Shown: positions 1 to 8,517 of the stretch, one piece after another
How the letters are laid out: every line of letters starts with the position of its first letter
Position numbering within the stretch: position 1 is the first letter of the stretch
From: Jejudonia soesokkakensis
Lineage (GTDB): Bacteria > Bacteroidota > Bacteroidia > Flavobacteriales > Flavobacteriaceae
Direction: 5' to 3'
Length of the DNA: 64,000 nucleotides
Assembly: GCF_042664795.1 (NCBI RefSeq)
Contig: NZ_JBHTBN010000001.1
Location: forward strand, 62,001-126,000
The notes under the pieces: model-generated
Seen by the model: only the letters and a program-made list of their open reading frames with translations
Told to the model about the DNA's origin: nothing
Databases searched by the model: none
Program-made: the position numbers and the translations under genes

Positions 1-592
1 ATTCTCCTCCATTAATAATATCATTGTCCAACACATACTGAAGCTCATTTTTTAATTCTGAAACTTCTTTAAAATAGTATATCCCGATGACCGCCTGATC
101 ACTTACAAAGGTTTCAGGTTTTTCTACTAGCTCGATTATTTCATCTTTGTCATTAAGATTAACGACACCATAGGCTGAAGGATTATCCACTTTTTTAGTC
201 CAGATTACAGCATCTGCACTCGTATCTAAATCGAAATCGGCTCGTATTAAAGTATCAGCATACGCAATTACCGCAGGGCCTTTTAAAGAAGGTGCTGCAC
301 ACATAATCGCATGGCCTGTTCCCTTCGGATCTAGCTGACGGTAGATACTTGGCTTGGCACCAAGACTTTTGGCTAGTTCCTTTAAACTCTCAACCACATC
401 TGCTCCAAAGAAAGCAGGATCCCCTAAGATAAATGCAATTTCGTCAATCTTCTGATTTAAAACTGCTGCAATATCTGCCACCAGTCTATGAACTATAGGT
501 TTTCCAGCCACCGGTACCAATGGTTTAGGGACTGTAAGTGTATGTGGGCGAAGGCGGCTTCCACGACCCGCCATTGGGACGATAATCTTCAT
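1..592 (-). CDS. Sugar-phosphate nucleotidyltransferase, 3' end cut by window edge
   Basis: Reading the minus strand from ATG at 592 gives 197 codons with no stop before the window edge, so the gene is partial at its C-terminus. The product opens MKIIVPMAGRGSRLRPHT, the G-x-G-x-R-L-x-P-x-T nucleotide-binding signature of NTP_transferase enzymes that join NTP and sugar 1-phosphate. A second acidic motif, AYADTLIRADF, around residues 115-125 fits the metal-binding region, and later VEKP fits the family's substrate loop. It follows dut by 78 bases on the same strand. The sugar specificity cannot be read from this fragment; glucose-1-phosphate uridylyl- or thymidylyltransferase types are both possible. 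Confidence 0.85.
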   Translation of the reverse strand, partial: MKIIVPMAGRGSRLRPHTLTVPKPLVPVAGKPIVHRLVADIAAVLNQKIDEIAFILGDPAFFGADVVESLKELAKSLGAKPSIYRQLDPKGTGHAIMCAAPSLKGPAVIAYADTLIRADFDLDTSADAVIWTKKVDNPSAYGVVNLNDKDEIIELVEKPETFVSDQAVIGIYYFKEVSELKNELQYVLDNDIINGGE

Positions 593-609
593 TGAAAATT
601 TTTATTTTC

Positions 610-628
610 TTTTCCGCGAAAGCGAAAA
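610..628. repeat. Small palindrome with GAAA tetraloop (CGC-GAAA-GCG)
   Basis: TTTT, a bulged C, CGC, GAAA, GCG and AAAA make a 7-bp stem with one bulge. It lies in the 78-base gap between dut and the nucleotidyltransferase. On the plus strand the loop is a GNRA tetraloop. On the transcribed minus strand no T-run follows, so it does not look like a normal terminator. It may be an extragenic palindrome or mRNA-processing hairpin; this is inference. Confidence 0.35.
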
Positions 629-670
629 TATTATTATTTATTATTGTTTAATGCTCTCTTACCAATAACT

Positions 671-1108
671 TTACTTCACTCCCGTACTCCCAAAACCACC
701 TTCTCCTCGATCTGTTTCAGAAAGGGTTTCTACTTCTTCAAAAACCGCACGTTCATGTTTTGCAATGACCAACTGCGCAATTCGTTCTCCGTTTTCAATC
801 GTAAAGTCTTCGTTAGAAAGGTTTACAAGGATAACGCCTATTTCGCCACGATAGTCTGCATCAATGGTCCCTGGACTATTCAACACCGTAATTCCTTTCT
901 TGGCAGCCAAACCACTTCTGGGACGTACTTGGGCTTCAAACCCTATAGGAAGTTCAATAAAAAGACCTGTTTTTACAATGGCTCTCTGTAGTGGTTTTAG
1001 AGTAGAAGGTTCAGAAACGTTGGCTCTTATGTCCATTCCTGCAGATGCAATCGTTTCGTAGCTAGGCAATGGATGCTTTGATTTGTTGATAATTTTTATA
1101 GGTGTCAT
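671..1108 (-). CDS. dut: dUTP diphosphatase
   Basis: Hydrolyses dUTP to dUMP and pyrophosphate, keeping uracil out of DNA and feeding dTMP synthesis; cytosolic homotrimer. At 145 aa it has normal length. All trimeric dUTPase motifs are visible: SAGMDIRA (22-29), PRSGLA (63-68), GTIDADYRGE (80-89, with the catalytic Asp), RIAQLVI (109-115) and the glycine-rich C-terminal arm RGEGGFGSTG (134-143). Its ATG overlaps the stop of the upstream flippase by 4 bases, so the two are translationally coupled. A 115-aa plus-strand reading frame over it is an antisense shadow. Confidence 0.97.
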   Translation of the reverse strand: MTPIKIINKSKHPLPSYETIASAGMDIRANVSEPSTLKPLQRAIVKTGLFIELPIGFEAQVRPRSGLAAKKGITVLNSPGTIDADYRGEIGVILVNLSNEDFTIENGERIAQLVIAKHERAVFEEVETLSETDRGEGGFGSTGVK

Positions 1109-2562
1109 CTCTTGAGTATTCGTTGTAATTCTTTCCTTTCAGAAAAGAAGATTGATAACAAAAATACCAATAATAATGCAGTTCCTATCCAGAGGTTCCC
1201 ATCAAAAATATAGAAAGAAAGTCCCGAAAATACAATTGCCATGACTAAATAACTTCCAATTTTTGTTAGGTCGTATGGAACTGCATAGTATTTTCTTCCG
1301 AAGAAATACGATAACAACATCATGGTTCCGTAAGCAGCTAAAGTTGCAATCGCAGAACCCATATAACTCATCTTTGGAATTAAAATATAATTGAGTGCTA
1401 AGGTGATTATGGCTCCAATAACCGATATATAGGCTCCAAACTGCGTCCTATCGGTTACTTTATACCAAACTGAAAGATTGTGGTAAATTCCCAGGCAGAG
1501 ATTTGCTAAAAGAATGATAGGAACAATAGATAATGCCACCCAATATTCAGAATTGCTTATGAGCAACCGCTTAAAAAGGTCAATATACACAATAACAAAT
1601 AATAAGATAAAGCTTCCGAAGATGGTAAAATATTTGGTAATGGTCGCATAAGTGTCTTTTGCTTTTTCATGTTTAGAATGGTTAAAAAAGAAAGGTTCAA
1701 TTCCTAATCTAAAAGCCGTCGCAAACAAGGTCATAAAAACTCCTAATTTATAACAAGCCGCGTAGACGCCCACTTCAGACTCTGCAATGTCTTCAGGAAG
1801 CAGGTATTTTAGTAATATTTTATCAAACGCTTCATTGATTGAAAACGCTATTCCTGCGATAAGTACCGGATAGGCATATTTCATCATTTGTTTCCAGAGT
1901 GTTTTATCAAAACCAAACCCTATTTTAAAATAAAGCGGCAACAACATTAAAAGTGTTGCTCCACTTGCAATAACATTCGAAATAAACACGTACACTACTT
2001 TGTTTTCTTCAGTATGTATAGAAGCCCAGAAACCGTTTGATTCACTTGCCAATTGGGGAAGCCATAAGAAGAAAAAGAGATTAAAACCTAGGTTAATGCA
2101 GACATTTATGATCTTAATAATTGCGTAACGCATGGGTTTTTCATTGGCTCTAAACCATACAAAAGGAAGTATGACCAATGCATCCAATGCCAAAATTAGG
2201 AGCCCGTAAGTAACGTATTCAACTTTAAAGTCAACGATTTCTGCCAGCGGAATTCGAAATACCATTGCTACCGCAAGAAACAATACTGTAGAAATTGTAA
2301 GTGAGGTTAGTGCGGTAGATTGCACTATTTTTTTTTGTGAAGTATCTTTATTGATAAACCTGAAAAAAGCAGTTTCCATTCCGTAGGAAAGTAAGACGTT
2401 ACCCAGAATGATATAGGACATTAAAGTTGCATAGATCCCAAAAGAAGCAGGCGCCAGCACTTCTGTATATAGCGGAACCAACACAATTGCCAGAGCACGT
2501 GGAAGTACGGTTGCCAGACCGTAAATAAAGGTTTGTTGAAAGAGTTTTTTAAAAATTGCCAA
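1105..2562 (-). CDS. Polysaccharide/lipid flippase of the MOP superfamily
   Basis: A 485-aa polytopic protein with roughly 12-14 hydrophobic segments and the N-terminal pattern FIYGLATVLPRALAIVLVPL seen in flavobacterial polysaccharide biosynthesis (Wzx/MurJ-like) transporters. Such proteins flip lipid-linked sugars across the inner membrane. The start codon is TTG; upstream in frame there is a stop with no ATG between. It is co-oriented with dut (4-base overlap) and not part of the main polysaccharide locus 15 kb away, so its substrate is unknown. MurJ-type lipid II flipping cannot be excluded from sequence alone. Confidence 0.82.
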   Translation of the reverse strand: MAIFKKLFQQTFIYGLATVLPRALAIVLVPLYTEVLAPASFGIYATLMSYIILGNVLLSYGMETAFFRFINKDTSQKKIVQSTALTSLTISTVLFLAVAMVFRIPLAEIVDFKVEYVTYGLLILALDALVILPFVWFRANEKPMRYAIIKIINVCINLGFNLFFFLWLPQLASESNGFWASIHTEENKVVYVFISNVIASGATLLMLLPLYFKIGFGFDKTLWKQMMKYAYPVLIAGIAFSINEAFDKILLKYLLPEDIAESEVGVYAACYKLGVFMTLFATAFRLGIEPFFFNHSKHEKAKDTYATITKYFTIFGSFILLFVIVYIDLFKRLLISNSEYWVALSIVPIILLANLCLGIYHNLSVWYKVTDRTQFGAYISVIGAIITLALNYILIPKMSYMGSAIATLAAYGTMMLLSYFFGRKYYAVPYDLTKIGSYLVMAIVFSGLSFYIFDGNLWIGTALLLVFLLSIFFSERKELQRILKR

Positions 2563-2596
2563 TGCAGCACTGCTTTAGTGCGTAAAAGTATTGAAA

Positions 2597-3112
2597 TTAA
2601 TTCTCATCATTAGGATTGCCTCCAGGATATGCAATCATTTCTTTTTCGTCCAATTGCGTAATCTTGAAATACTCGCTGTTTCCTTTATAGGTATAGCTTA
2701 CCACTGCTTCGGTATCCTTTAATTGAAATGGAAATTTTACAGGCGGTGTATTTTTAGCTTCTTTTTCTGGATTGAGATCCATGACCCTGTCTGAAGGTGC
2801 TGAAGTAAAACTTGCTCTATACTGACTCCGGATGGTAGGGGAAGTGAAAAGTGTTGTTTTTTTATTTCTGAAATAAATATCATTAAAAACCACTCCTTCT
2901 GAAACATTTGAAATATTAATATAAAGCTCTATTCCCGAACCACCCTCACGCGTCCCAGCGACCCATTTTTGAAAGGCAGCTTCGGCTATTGTAAACGGGG
3001 GATTTTCCTCTAATGGTAATCCTGAAACCTCTTGAGCACCACCACAGTTAGAAAAACTAAAAAAAAGGCAGCTTAAAATCGCAACTAATATGGTTTGTTT
3101 TAATGAATTCAT
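2597..3112 (-). CDS. Small putative lipoprotein, function unknown
   Basis: A 171-aa protein with an N-terminal hydrophobic segment (residues about 8-20) followed by FSNCGG, a loose lipobox with Asn before the Cys; Bacteroidota tolerate such variation, but export as a lipoprotein is less certain than for LxxC forms. The mature part has several beta-like stretches and no motif I recognise. It sits between the atp operon terminator and the flippase on the same strand. A near-consensus TATCTTTA lies upstream on the minus strand (about 3153-3160). Confidence 0.75.
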   Translation of the reverse strand: MNSLKQTILVAILSCLFFSFSNCGGAQEVSGLPLEENPPFTIAEAAFQKWVAGTREGGSGIELYINISNVSEGVVFNDIYFRNKKTTLFTSPTIRSQYRASFTSAPSDRVMDLNPEKEAKNTPPVKFPFQLKDTEAVVSYTYKGNSEYFKITQLDEKEMIAYPGGNPNDEN

Positions 3113-3186
3113 ATTTCAGGTTATTTAAGAGAAGGGGTTTAGAGTGCTGCTATAAAGATAGGTAATAATAGGTAAAAGGCTAGCAT

Positions 3187-3222
3187 AAAAAAACCTCTTA
3201 GTCTTAGAAACTGAGAGGTTTT
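3187..3222 (-). terminator. Intrinsic terminator of the porW-atp operon
   Basis: A 12-bp stem (AAACCTCTTAGT at 3191-3202 against ACTGAGAGGTTT at 3210-3221, with one G-T wobble) and a 7-base loop. In the minus-strand transcript the stem is followed by a run of seven U. It lies 26 bases past the atpG stop. Confidence 0.88.
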
Positions 3223-3247
3223 ATCCGTTTTAAAATTAGGGATGTTT

Positions 3248-4120
3248 TTATCCAGCCAACGCTTCTGCTCCACCAACAATCTCGAGGATTTCGTTAGTAA
3301 TGGCTGCTTGACGTGCCTTGTTGTATTGTAATTTTAATGCATCGCGAAGCTCTGTGGCATTATCGGTTGCTTTATGCATCGCCGTCATACGTGCTCCATG
3401 CTCACTCGCCACACTGTCTCTTATAGCTTTGAATAATTGTGTTTTTAAACTCTTCGGAATTAATCCTTCAACAATTTCTTCTTTTGAAGGTTCAAAGATG
3501 TAATTTACAGCAGTTTTTGAGGCTTCAGCTTCATCAATCTTAGGCGGCATGATTGGCAAGAACTGCTCTTTCATCACAATCTGAGTGGCTGCATTCTTAA
3601 AATTATTATATACTAATACGATCTTGTCGTACGTACCTTCAGAAAACAATTCCATTAATTTTTCAGCGATTGCTGAAGAGGCATCGAATGTTAATTCATC
3701 AAAAATAGCAACATCGTGATGAATCACGCTCCCACTTTTCTTCAAAATGTCGTTCCCTTTTTTTCCAATGGTTACAAAATCCACTTTTTTACCTGCATAG
3801 GTTTCCGAAGCCAAAGCATTTGAAGCCTTTACAATATTACTATTGAAAGCTCCTGCAAGACCACGGTTTGAAGTAATCGCTACTACAAGAACATTGTTCA
3901 CTTCGCGTTGATCACTATACTTACTACCAGTATCGGCATCTAGCGTAGCACTTAGATTTTGTAATAATTCGGTTAATTTTTCAGAATACGGACGCATTGC
4001 AGTAATGGCATCCTGGGCTTTTTTCAGTTTTGCAGCCGATACCATTTTCATGGCACTGGTTATCTGCATCGTTGATCCAACCGATGTTATTCTGTTTCTT
4101 ATTTCCTTAAGATTCGCCAT
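3248..4120 (-). CDS. atpG: F1Fo ATP synthase gamma subunit
   Basis: Central rotor shaft of F1, turning inside the alpha3beta3 ring. At 290 aa it has the family's normal length. The N-terminal helix contains IRNRITSVGSTMQITSAMKM and the C-terminal helix ends NKARQAAITNEILEIVGGA; both are the conserved coiled-coil parts. Last gene of the operon: atpA lies 78 bases upstream and a terminator follows. In Bacteroidota atpD and atpC sit elsewhere, which fits their absence here. Confidence 0.97.
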   Translation of the reverse strand: MANLKEIRNRITSVGSTMQITSAMKMVSAAKLKKAQDAITAMRPYSEKLTELLQNLSATLDADTGSKYSDQREVNNVLVVAITSNRGLAGAFNSNIVKASNALASETYAGKKVDFVTIGKKGNDILKKSGSVIHHDVAIFDELTFDASSAIAEKLMELFSEGTYDKIVLVYNNFKNAATQIVMKEQFLPIMPPKIDEAEASKTAVNYIFEPSKEEIVEGLIPKSLKTQLFKAIRDSVASEHGARMTAMHKATDNATELRDALKLQYNKARQAAITNEILEIVGGAEALAG

Positions 4121-4198
4121 TCTTATTTAGTATTATGTATAACACTTCGGCTAAATATTCCACTGATTTCTATGAAACCAGTGGAAATTTTAATCAGT

Positions 4199-5779
4199 TT
4201 ACTTTTTATATTTTGCTGAAAGATCTGCAGCAACAGTAGTCAATACGTCGATTACCTCGTCTGTTAACTTCCCAGCTTTTAACGTATCCAGTGTGTCTCT
4301 GTGCTTAGCATTTAACAACTCAAGATAGTCTGTTTCAAATTCTTTTACCTTATCAATTGGAACATTACGTAACAAGTTTTTAGAACCTGCATAAATAATA
4401 GCAATCTGATCTTCTACTGTAAAAGGTGTATTCTCTGCTTGTTTTAGAATCTCTACGTTACGCTTACCTTTTTCAATTACATTTAATGTAGCCGAATCTA
4501 GATCTGAACCGAATTTTGCAAATGCTTCTAATTCACGGAAGGCAGCCTGATCTAATTTAAGAGTACCTGCTACTTTCTTCATGGACTTAATTTGTGCATT
4601 CCCTCCAACACGTGATACCGAAATACCTACGTTAATGGCTGGACGTACACCAGAGTTAAATAAATCTCCATCTAGGAAAATCTGCCCATCTGTAATCGAA
4701 ATTACGTTAGTTGGAATATAGGCAGAAACGTCACCTGCTTGTGTTTCAATAATAGGAAGGGCTGTAAGCGAACCTCCTCCTTTTACCATCCCTTTTAAAG
4801 ATTCTGGCAAGTCATTCATTTCTTTTGCAATATCGTCATCTGCAATTACTTTTGCAGCACGCTCCAGCAATCTAGAGTGAAGGTAGAATACATCTCCAGG
4901 ATACGCTTCACGTCCTGGTGGACGACGTAATAAAAGTGATACTTCACGGTAAGCTACCGCTTGTTTCGATAAATCATCAAATACAATTAATGCAGGACGA
5001 CCTGTATCTCTAAAATACTCGCCAATAGCAGCACCTGCAAAAGGAGCATACACCTGCATTGGTGCAGGATCTGATGCATTGGCAGCTACAATAGTTGTAT
5101 AGGCTAAAGCTCCTGCTTCTTCTAATACTTTTGCAATGTTTGCAACAGTAGAAGCTTTTTGACCAATAGCAACGTAAATACAATATACTGGTTCTCCAGC
5201 ATCGTAAAATTCTTTCTGGTTTAGGATCGTATCAATACACACTGTAGACTTACCTGTCTGACGGTCACCAATCACCAATTCACGTTGTCCTCTACCTACT
5301 GGAATCATCGCATCAATAGACTTGATACCTGTTTGTAGTGGCTCGTTTACCGGCTGACGATAAATTACACCAGGAGCTTTACGCTCTAATGGCATTTCGT
5401 ATGTTTTACCTTCAATAGCACCCTTACCATCGATTGGAAGTCCCAGTGTATTTACAACACGACCTACAATTCCTTCACCCACATTGATCGAAGCGATACG
5501 TTGTGTACGTTTTACAGTAGCTCCTTCTCCAATTTCTTTTGAAGGTCCAAGTAATACAACTCCAACGTTATCTTCTTCAAGGTTCAATACGATACCTTCC
5601 ATACCGTTTTCGAACGCTACTAATTCTCCGTATTGTGCATTTGCAAGTCCGTAAACACGTGCAATACCATCACCTACAGTTAATACAGTTCCTACCTCAT
5701 CAAGAGAAGCAGTTGCTTCAAATCCTGTAAGTTGTTGTTTTAAGATTGCTGAAACTTCAGCTGGTTTAACTTCTGCCAT
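4199..5779 (-). CDS. atpA: F1Fo ATP synthase alpha subunit
   Basis: Non-catalytic nucleotide-binding subunit of F1 (526 aa, normal length). Walker A is GDRQTGKST (171-179), Walker B is in ALIVFDDLS, and the arginine of SVSRVGGNAQ reaches the beta-subunit catalytic site. Separated from atpH by 2 bases and from atpG by 78 bases. Confidence 0.98.
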   Translation of the reverse strand: MAEVKPAEVSAILKQQLTGFEATASLDEVGTVLTVGDGIARVYGLANAQYGELVAFENGMEGIVLNLEEDNVGVVLLGPSKEIGEGATVKRTQRIASINVGEGIVGRVVNTLGLPIDGKGAIEGKTYEMPLERKAPGVIYRQPVNEPLQTGIKSIDAMIPVGRGQRELVIGDRQTGKSTVCIDTILNQKEFYDAGEPVYCIYVAIGQKASTVANIAKVLEEAGALAYTTIVAANASDPAPMQVYAPFAGAAIGEYFRDTGRPALIVFDDLSKQAVAYREVSLLLRRPPGREAYPGDVFYLHSRLLERAAKVIADDDIAKEMNDLPESLKGMVKGGGSLTALPIIETQAGDVSAYIPTNVISITDGQIFLDGDLFNSGVRPAINVGISVSRVGGNAQIKSMKKVAGTLKLDQAAFRELEAFAKFGSDLDSATLNVIEKGKRNVEILKQAENTPFTVEDQIAIIYAGSKNLLRNVPIDKVKEFETDYLELLNAKHRDTLDTLKAGKLTDEVIDVLTTVAADLSAKYKK

Positions 5780-5781
5780 TT

Positions 5782-6321
5782 TTATAATGATTTACTAAAT
5801 TCTCGTTTAATATTTCCAAGTTTGTTTGCAATGCTAGCATTATATTGAAGGTCTCCTATACGAAGTATAAATCCTCCAATGATACTTTCATCCACAATAT
5901 TTGTGATAGTTACCTGGTCACTACCTGTCAACTCTTTTACTTTAGCCAACACCTTTGTCTCTAATTCTGAAGACAATGGCACTGCTGTAGTAACCTGAGC
6001 CGACTTAATTCCTTGTTTTTCGTTATATAGCGTCACAAAACTTTGTGCTACACCGCCTAATAAATTTAATCGCTTATTTGCGGCTAAGGTGTTTACCAGC
6101 GCTTTTGTGATATCGCTTTGATCAGAAAAGATTTTCAATAATGCTTCCGTCTTGTCTGAGCTTTTGATAATAGGGTTTTTAAGCACAGATCTCAATTCTT
6201 TGCTTCCTTCGATAGTGGCTTCAACAGATTTCATGTCTCCAAAAACAACCTGACTTGTATTTGTCTCGTTGGCTTGGTTTAAAACTGCCTTTGCATATCG
6301 TATTGCTGCTCTGCTACTCAT
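5782..6321 (-). CDS. atpH: F1Fo ATP synthase delta subunit
   Basis: Links the peripheral stalk to the top of F1. The 179-aa protein has the OSCP/delta pattern: an N-terminal helical bundle starting SRAAIRYAKAVL and a C-terminal part with IVDESIIGGFILRIGD. It lies 9 bases after atpF and 2 bases before atpA, in the usual F-H-A order. Confidence 0.96.
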   Translation of the reverse strand: MSSRAAIRYAKAVLNQANETNTSQVVFGDMKSVEATIEGSKELRSVLKNPIIKSSDKTEALLKIFSDQSDITKALVNTLAANKRLNLLGGVAQSFVTLYNEKQGIKSAQVTTAVPLSSELETKVLAKVKELTGSDQVTITNIVDESIIGGFILRIGDLQYNASIANKLGNIKREFSKSL

Positions 6322-6330
6322 CGTAATTGC

Positions 6331-6831
6331 TTAGTTTAAATTGGCGTCTTTCAACATAGTTTCAACCAATTCCAGTTGCTTCTCTTTGCTAGATAATTCA
6401 TTCTTAACCACCTTTTCTGCAATTTCTACTGAAAGTTCTGCCACTGTACTTCTTAATTCTGAAAGAGCTGCTTTCTTTTCAGCCTCAATAGCTGCTTGTG
6501 CTTTTGCAATTGTTTTGTTGGCTTCAGACTGTGCTTCTTCTTTTGCATCTGAAATCATTTTAGCTTTGATCTCACGAGCTTCTTTCATCATTGACTCACG
6601 TTCTGCACGTGCTTCCTGCAATAACTTTTCGTTATCTGCCTGAAGGTTTGCCATTTCAAGTTTAGCTTTTTCGGCAGCTGCTAAGGCATCTTTAATCCCT
6701 TGCTCGCGGCTATTTACTGCATTGAGAATAGGTTTCCACGCAAATTTGCGTAATAACAACAACAGTAAAATAAATAATACTGCTTGCCAGAAAAACAATC
6801 CTACTGAAAATTCACCTATTAATTTTTCCAT
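6331..6831 (-). CDS. atpF: F1Fo ATP synthase b subunit
   Basis: Peripheral stalk of the synthase. The 166-aa protein has one N-terminal membrane helix (about residues 10-27, ending in LLLRKFAWKPI, a typical b-subunit junction). A long charged alpha-helical coiled coil rich in Ala, Lys and Glu follows. The gap of 129 bases to atpE upstream is the longest inside the atp part of the operon and holds a strong stem-loop. Confidence 0.96.
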   Translation of the reverse strand: MEKLIGEFSVGLFFWQAVLFILLLLLLRKFAWKPILNAVNSREQGIKDALAAAEKAKLEMANLQADNEKLLQEARAERESMMKEAREIKAKMISDAKEEAQSEANKTIAKAQAAIEAEKKAALSELRSTVAELSVEIAEKVVKNELSSKEKQLELVETMLKDANLN

Positions 6832-6912
6832 AATTCAACCCCCCTTTTACTATCGCTCAGGATAAACTTCGGCGGTATTTTTTTAGGTTATACTTTGTTT
6901 AATTTAAATAGA

Positions 6913-6949
6913 AACACATCCCTGTAACCAACCGTTACAGCGATGTGTT
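6913..6949 (-). promoter_or_regulatory. Intercistronic stem-loop between atpE and atpF
   Basis: AACACATC (6913-6920) pairs with GATGTGTT (6942-6949) and CTGTAAC (6922-6928) with GTTACAG (6934-6940). They are separated by a single C/C mismatch, and the loop is 5 bases: 15 paired positions in total. It begins 11 bases after the atpE stop in the minus-strand transcript. No U-run follows, so it is more likely an mRNA-stabilising or processing hairpin than a terminator. It could help the cell make more c subunit than b subunit. Confidence 0.7.
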
Positions 6950-6960
6950 ATCCTTTTTGA

Positions 6961-7185
6961 TTACCCTGCGAAAATCGCTGCGAAACCAATACCTTCAATA
7001 AGCGCCGCTGCAATTAGCATCGCTGTTTGAATTTTTCCGTAAGCTTCAGGCTGACGTGCGATAGCTTCCATAGCTTTCCCACCAATCATACCGATACCAA
7101 TACCTGCACCGATTACTGCTAATCCTGCACCGATAATAGTAGGTATTTCTGTACCTGCTGCTTGTAACATCATTGGAATTGTCAT
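6961..7185 (-). CDS. atpE: F1Fo ATP synthase c subunit
   Basis: Forms the proton-driven rotor ring. The 74-aa protein is a two-helix hairpin: GAGIGIGMIGGKAMEA in helix 1, the polar loop ARQPEAYGKIQ, and LIAAALIEGIGF in helix 2 with the ion-carrying Glu. The position that is Gln in sodium-binding c rings is Ile here, and the residue after the Glu is Gly rather than Ser, which points to H+ coupling. Helix 2 ends only about 10 residues after the Glu, shorter than in E. coli. Lies between atpB (81-base gap) and atpF. Confidence 0.97.
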   Translation of the reverse strand: MTIPMMLQAAGTEIPTIIGAGLAVIGAGIGIGMIGGKAMEAIARQPEAYGKIQTAMLIAAALIEGIGFAAIFAG

Positions 7186-7266
7186 AAAATATATATTTAA
7201 AAATTAAACGTTCTACTTAAAGACTTTCAGAAAAAATTTCTAAAAATCATTTCATTTTAACCAAGG

Positions 7267-8412
7267 TTATAAATGTGCAATCTCTCCTTCATGTTCGTCG
7301 TGATGCTCGTGAGTTTCACTTGCAAAACCAAAATATAAGGCTGCTAACATCGTAAAGATGTATGCTTGTAATAGCGCCACAAGTATCTCAATTAATGAGA
7401 TCGCAAACGCTAAACCGAATGAAAGTGTTCCTCCAATCCAGTTCTGGAAGATATAAATAAGTCCTATTAAACTTCCAAGTACAACGTGTCCCGCAGTCAT
7501 GTTAGCGTACAAACGTATTAAAAGTGCAAAAGGCTTAATGAATATCCCTAATATTTCAATAGGAACCAAAATGATATAAATAGGTATTTTTCCATACCAT
7601 GGCATTCCGTCTCCTAATGGATCTACAATATGTAACCAGTAATCTTTTGTTCCAGTAAAGGTTGTGATTACAAAAACGATAATTGCGAGTGCTGTAGTAA
7701 TTGCAATGTTTCCAGTCACATTAACTCCCAGCGGTGTTAACCCGAACATGTTTAAGAACCAGATAAAGAAAAATACAGTTAATAAAAACGGCATATACTT
7801 CTTGTACTTAACTGGGCCAATGTTTGCGATAGCAATATCATCTCGAATATAGGTGATAATAGGCTCAAAGAAACGACCTGCTCCTTTTGCAATCCCACCA
7901 TTTTTAGCATAGCTTCTTGCCAATCCTCTAAATAATAAAATCATTAGAATCGAGGTAACCAACATCATAAATACTCCTTTTGTGATAGAAAGGTCTAATG
8001 GTTTTGGATTGGTGGCATGACCTTCTTCATCATACGTTAAAGTCCCTGAAGCGTCTGTTTTGTATATTTTTGCATGGTCAATTTTGTAATAATTCCCGTC
8101 CACTTCTGCGACAGTTTCACCATGATGAAATTTTGACGAGGAAAAAACTTTTAAACCATCATCCCACAAAATTACAGGTAAAGGAAACCCTACATGATGC
8201 ACTTCTCCAGTAGCATCGTCTGTGTAAGAAAATAGTCCGAAGTCATGCGAATCCAATAAGTGATGCGCAACATAGTCTTTCACCTCCTGCTTTCTGTCTG
8301 CTTTTGTTTCGCCTCCCTGAGTCGAATCTTTTGAAGGTTCCTTCGCTGTCATCGTAAATGATGACGCTAACAATATAATTGAAAGTAATCTAACCAATGT
8401 GTTTCTTTGCAT
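7267..8412 (-). CDS. atpB: F1Fo ATP synthase a subunit, with exported N-terminal extension
   Basis: Stator of the Fo motor, forming the proton half-channels. At 381 aa it is about 110 residues longer than the E. coli protein. A signal-like helix (residues 8-23) and a soluble His-containing region of roughly 120 residues precede the membrane part, a layout I know from Bacteroidota. The essential Arg is in FALLIRLYANMTAGH, and the conserved helix carrying Glu/Gln is SLIEILVALLQAYIF. The C-terminus ends in a His- and Glu-rich tail (HEHHDEHEGE). First of the canonical atp genes here. Confidence 0.96.
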   Translation of the reverse strand: MQRNTLVRLLSIILLASSFTMTAKEPSKDSTQGGETKADRKQEVKDYVAHHLLDSHDFGLFSYTDDATGEVHHVGFPLPVILWDDGLKVFSSSKFHHGETVAEVDGNYYKIDHAKIYKTDASGTLTYDEEGHATNPKPLDLSITKGVFMMLVTSILMILLFRGLARSYAKNGGIAKGAGRFFEPIITYIRDDIAIANIGPVKYKKYMPFLLTVFFFIWFLNMFGLTPLGVNVTGNIAITTALAIIVFVITTFTGTKDYWLHIVDPLGDGMPWYGKIPIYIILVPIEILGIFIKPFALLIRLYANMTAGHVVLGSLIGLIYIFQNWIGGTLSFGLAFAISLIEILVALLQAYIFTMLAALYFGFASETHEHHDEHEGEIAHL

Positions 8413-8517
8413 TTTGAGACAAATTAATGGTGTCCTTAAAATCGGTGCAAAAATACTGTACTTTCTTATAAAGAAAAAACTATTTACGTTGTTTTTTTAA
8501 TGGATACAAATGCTTCT

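Noticed and set aside
644..991. 115-aa plus-strand reading frame over dut
   Set aside because: Antisense to a clear dUTPase with all motifs; the translation looks random and has no promoter or family pattern.
6832..6912. Internal promoter for atpF-H-A-G in the atpE-atpF gap
   Set aside because: No TAnnTTTG box is present on the minus strand in this spacer; only the stem-loop stands out.
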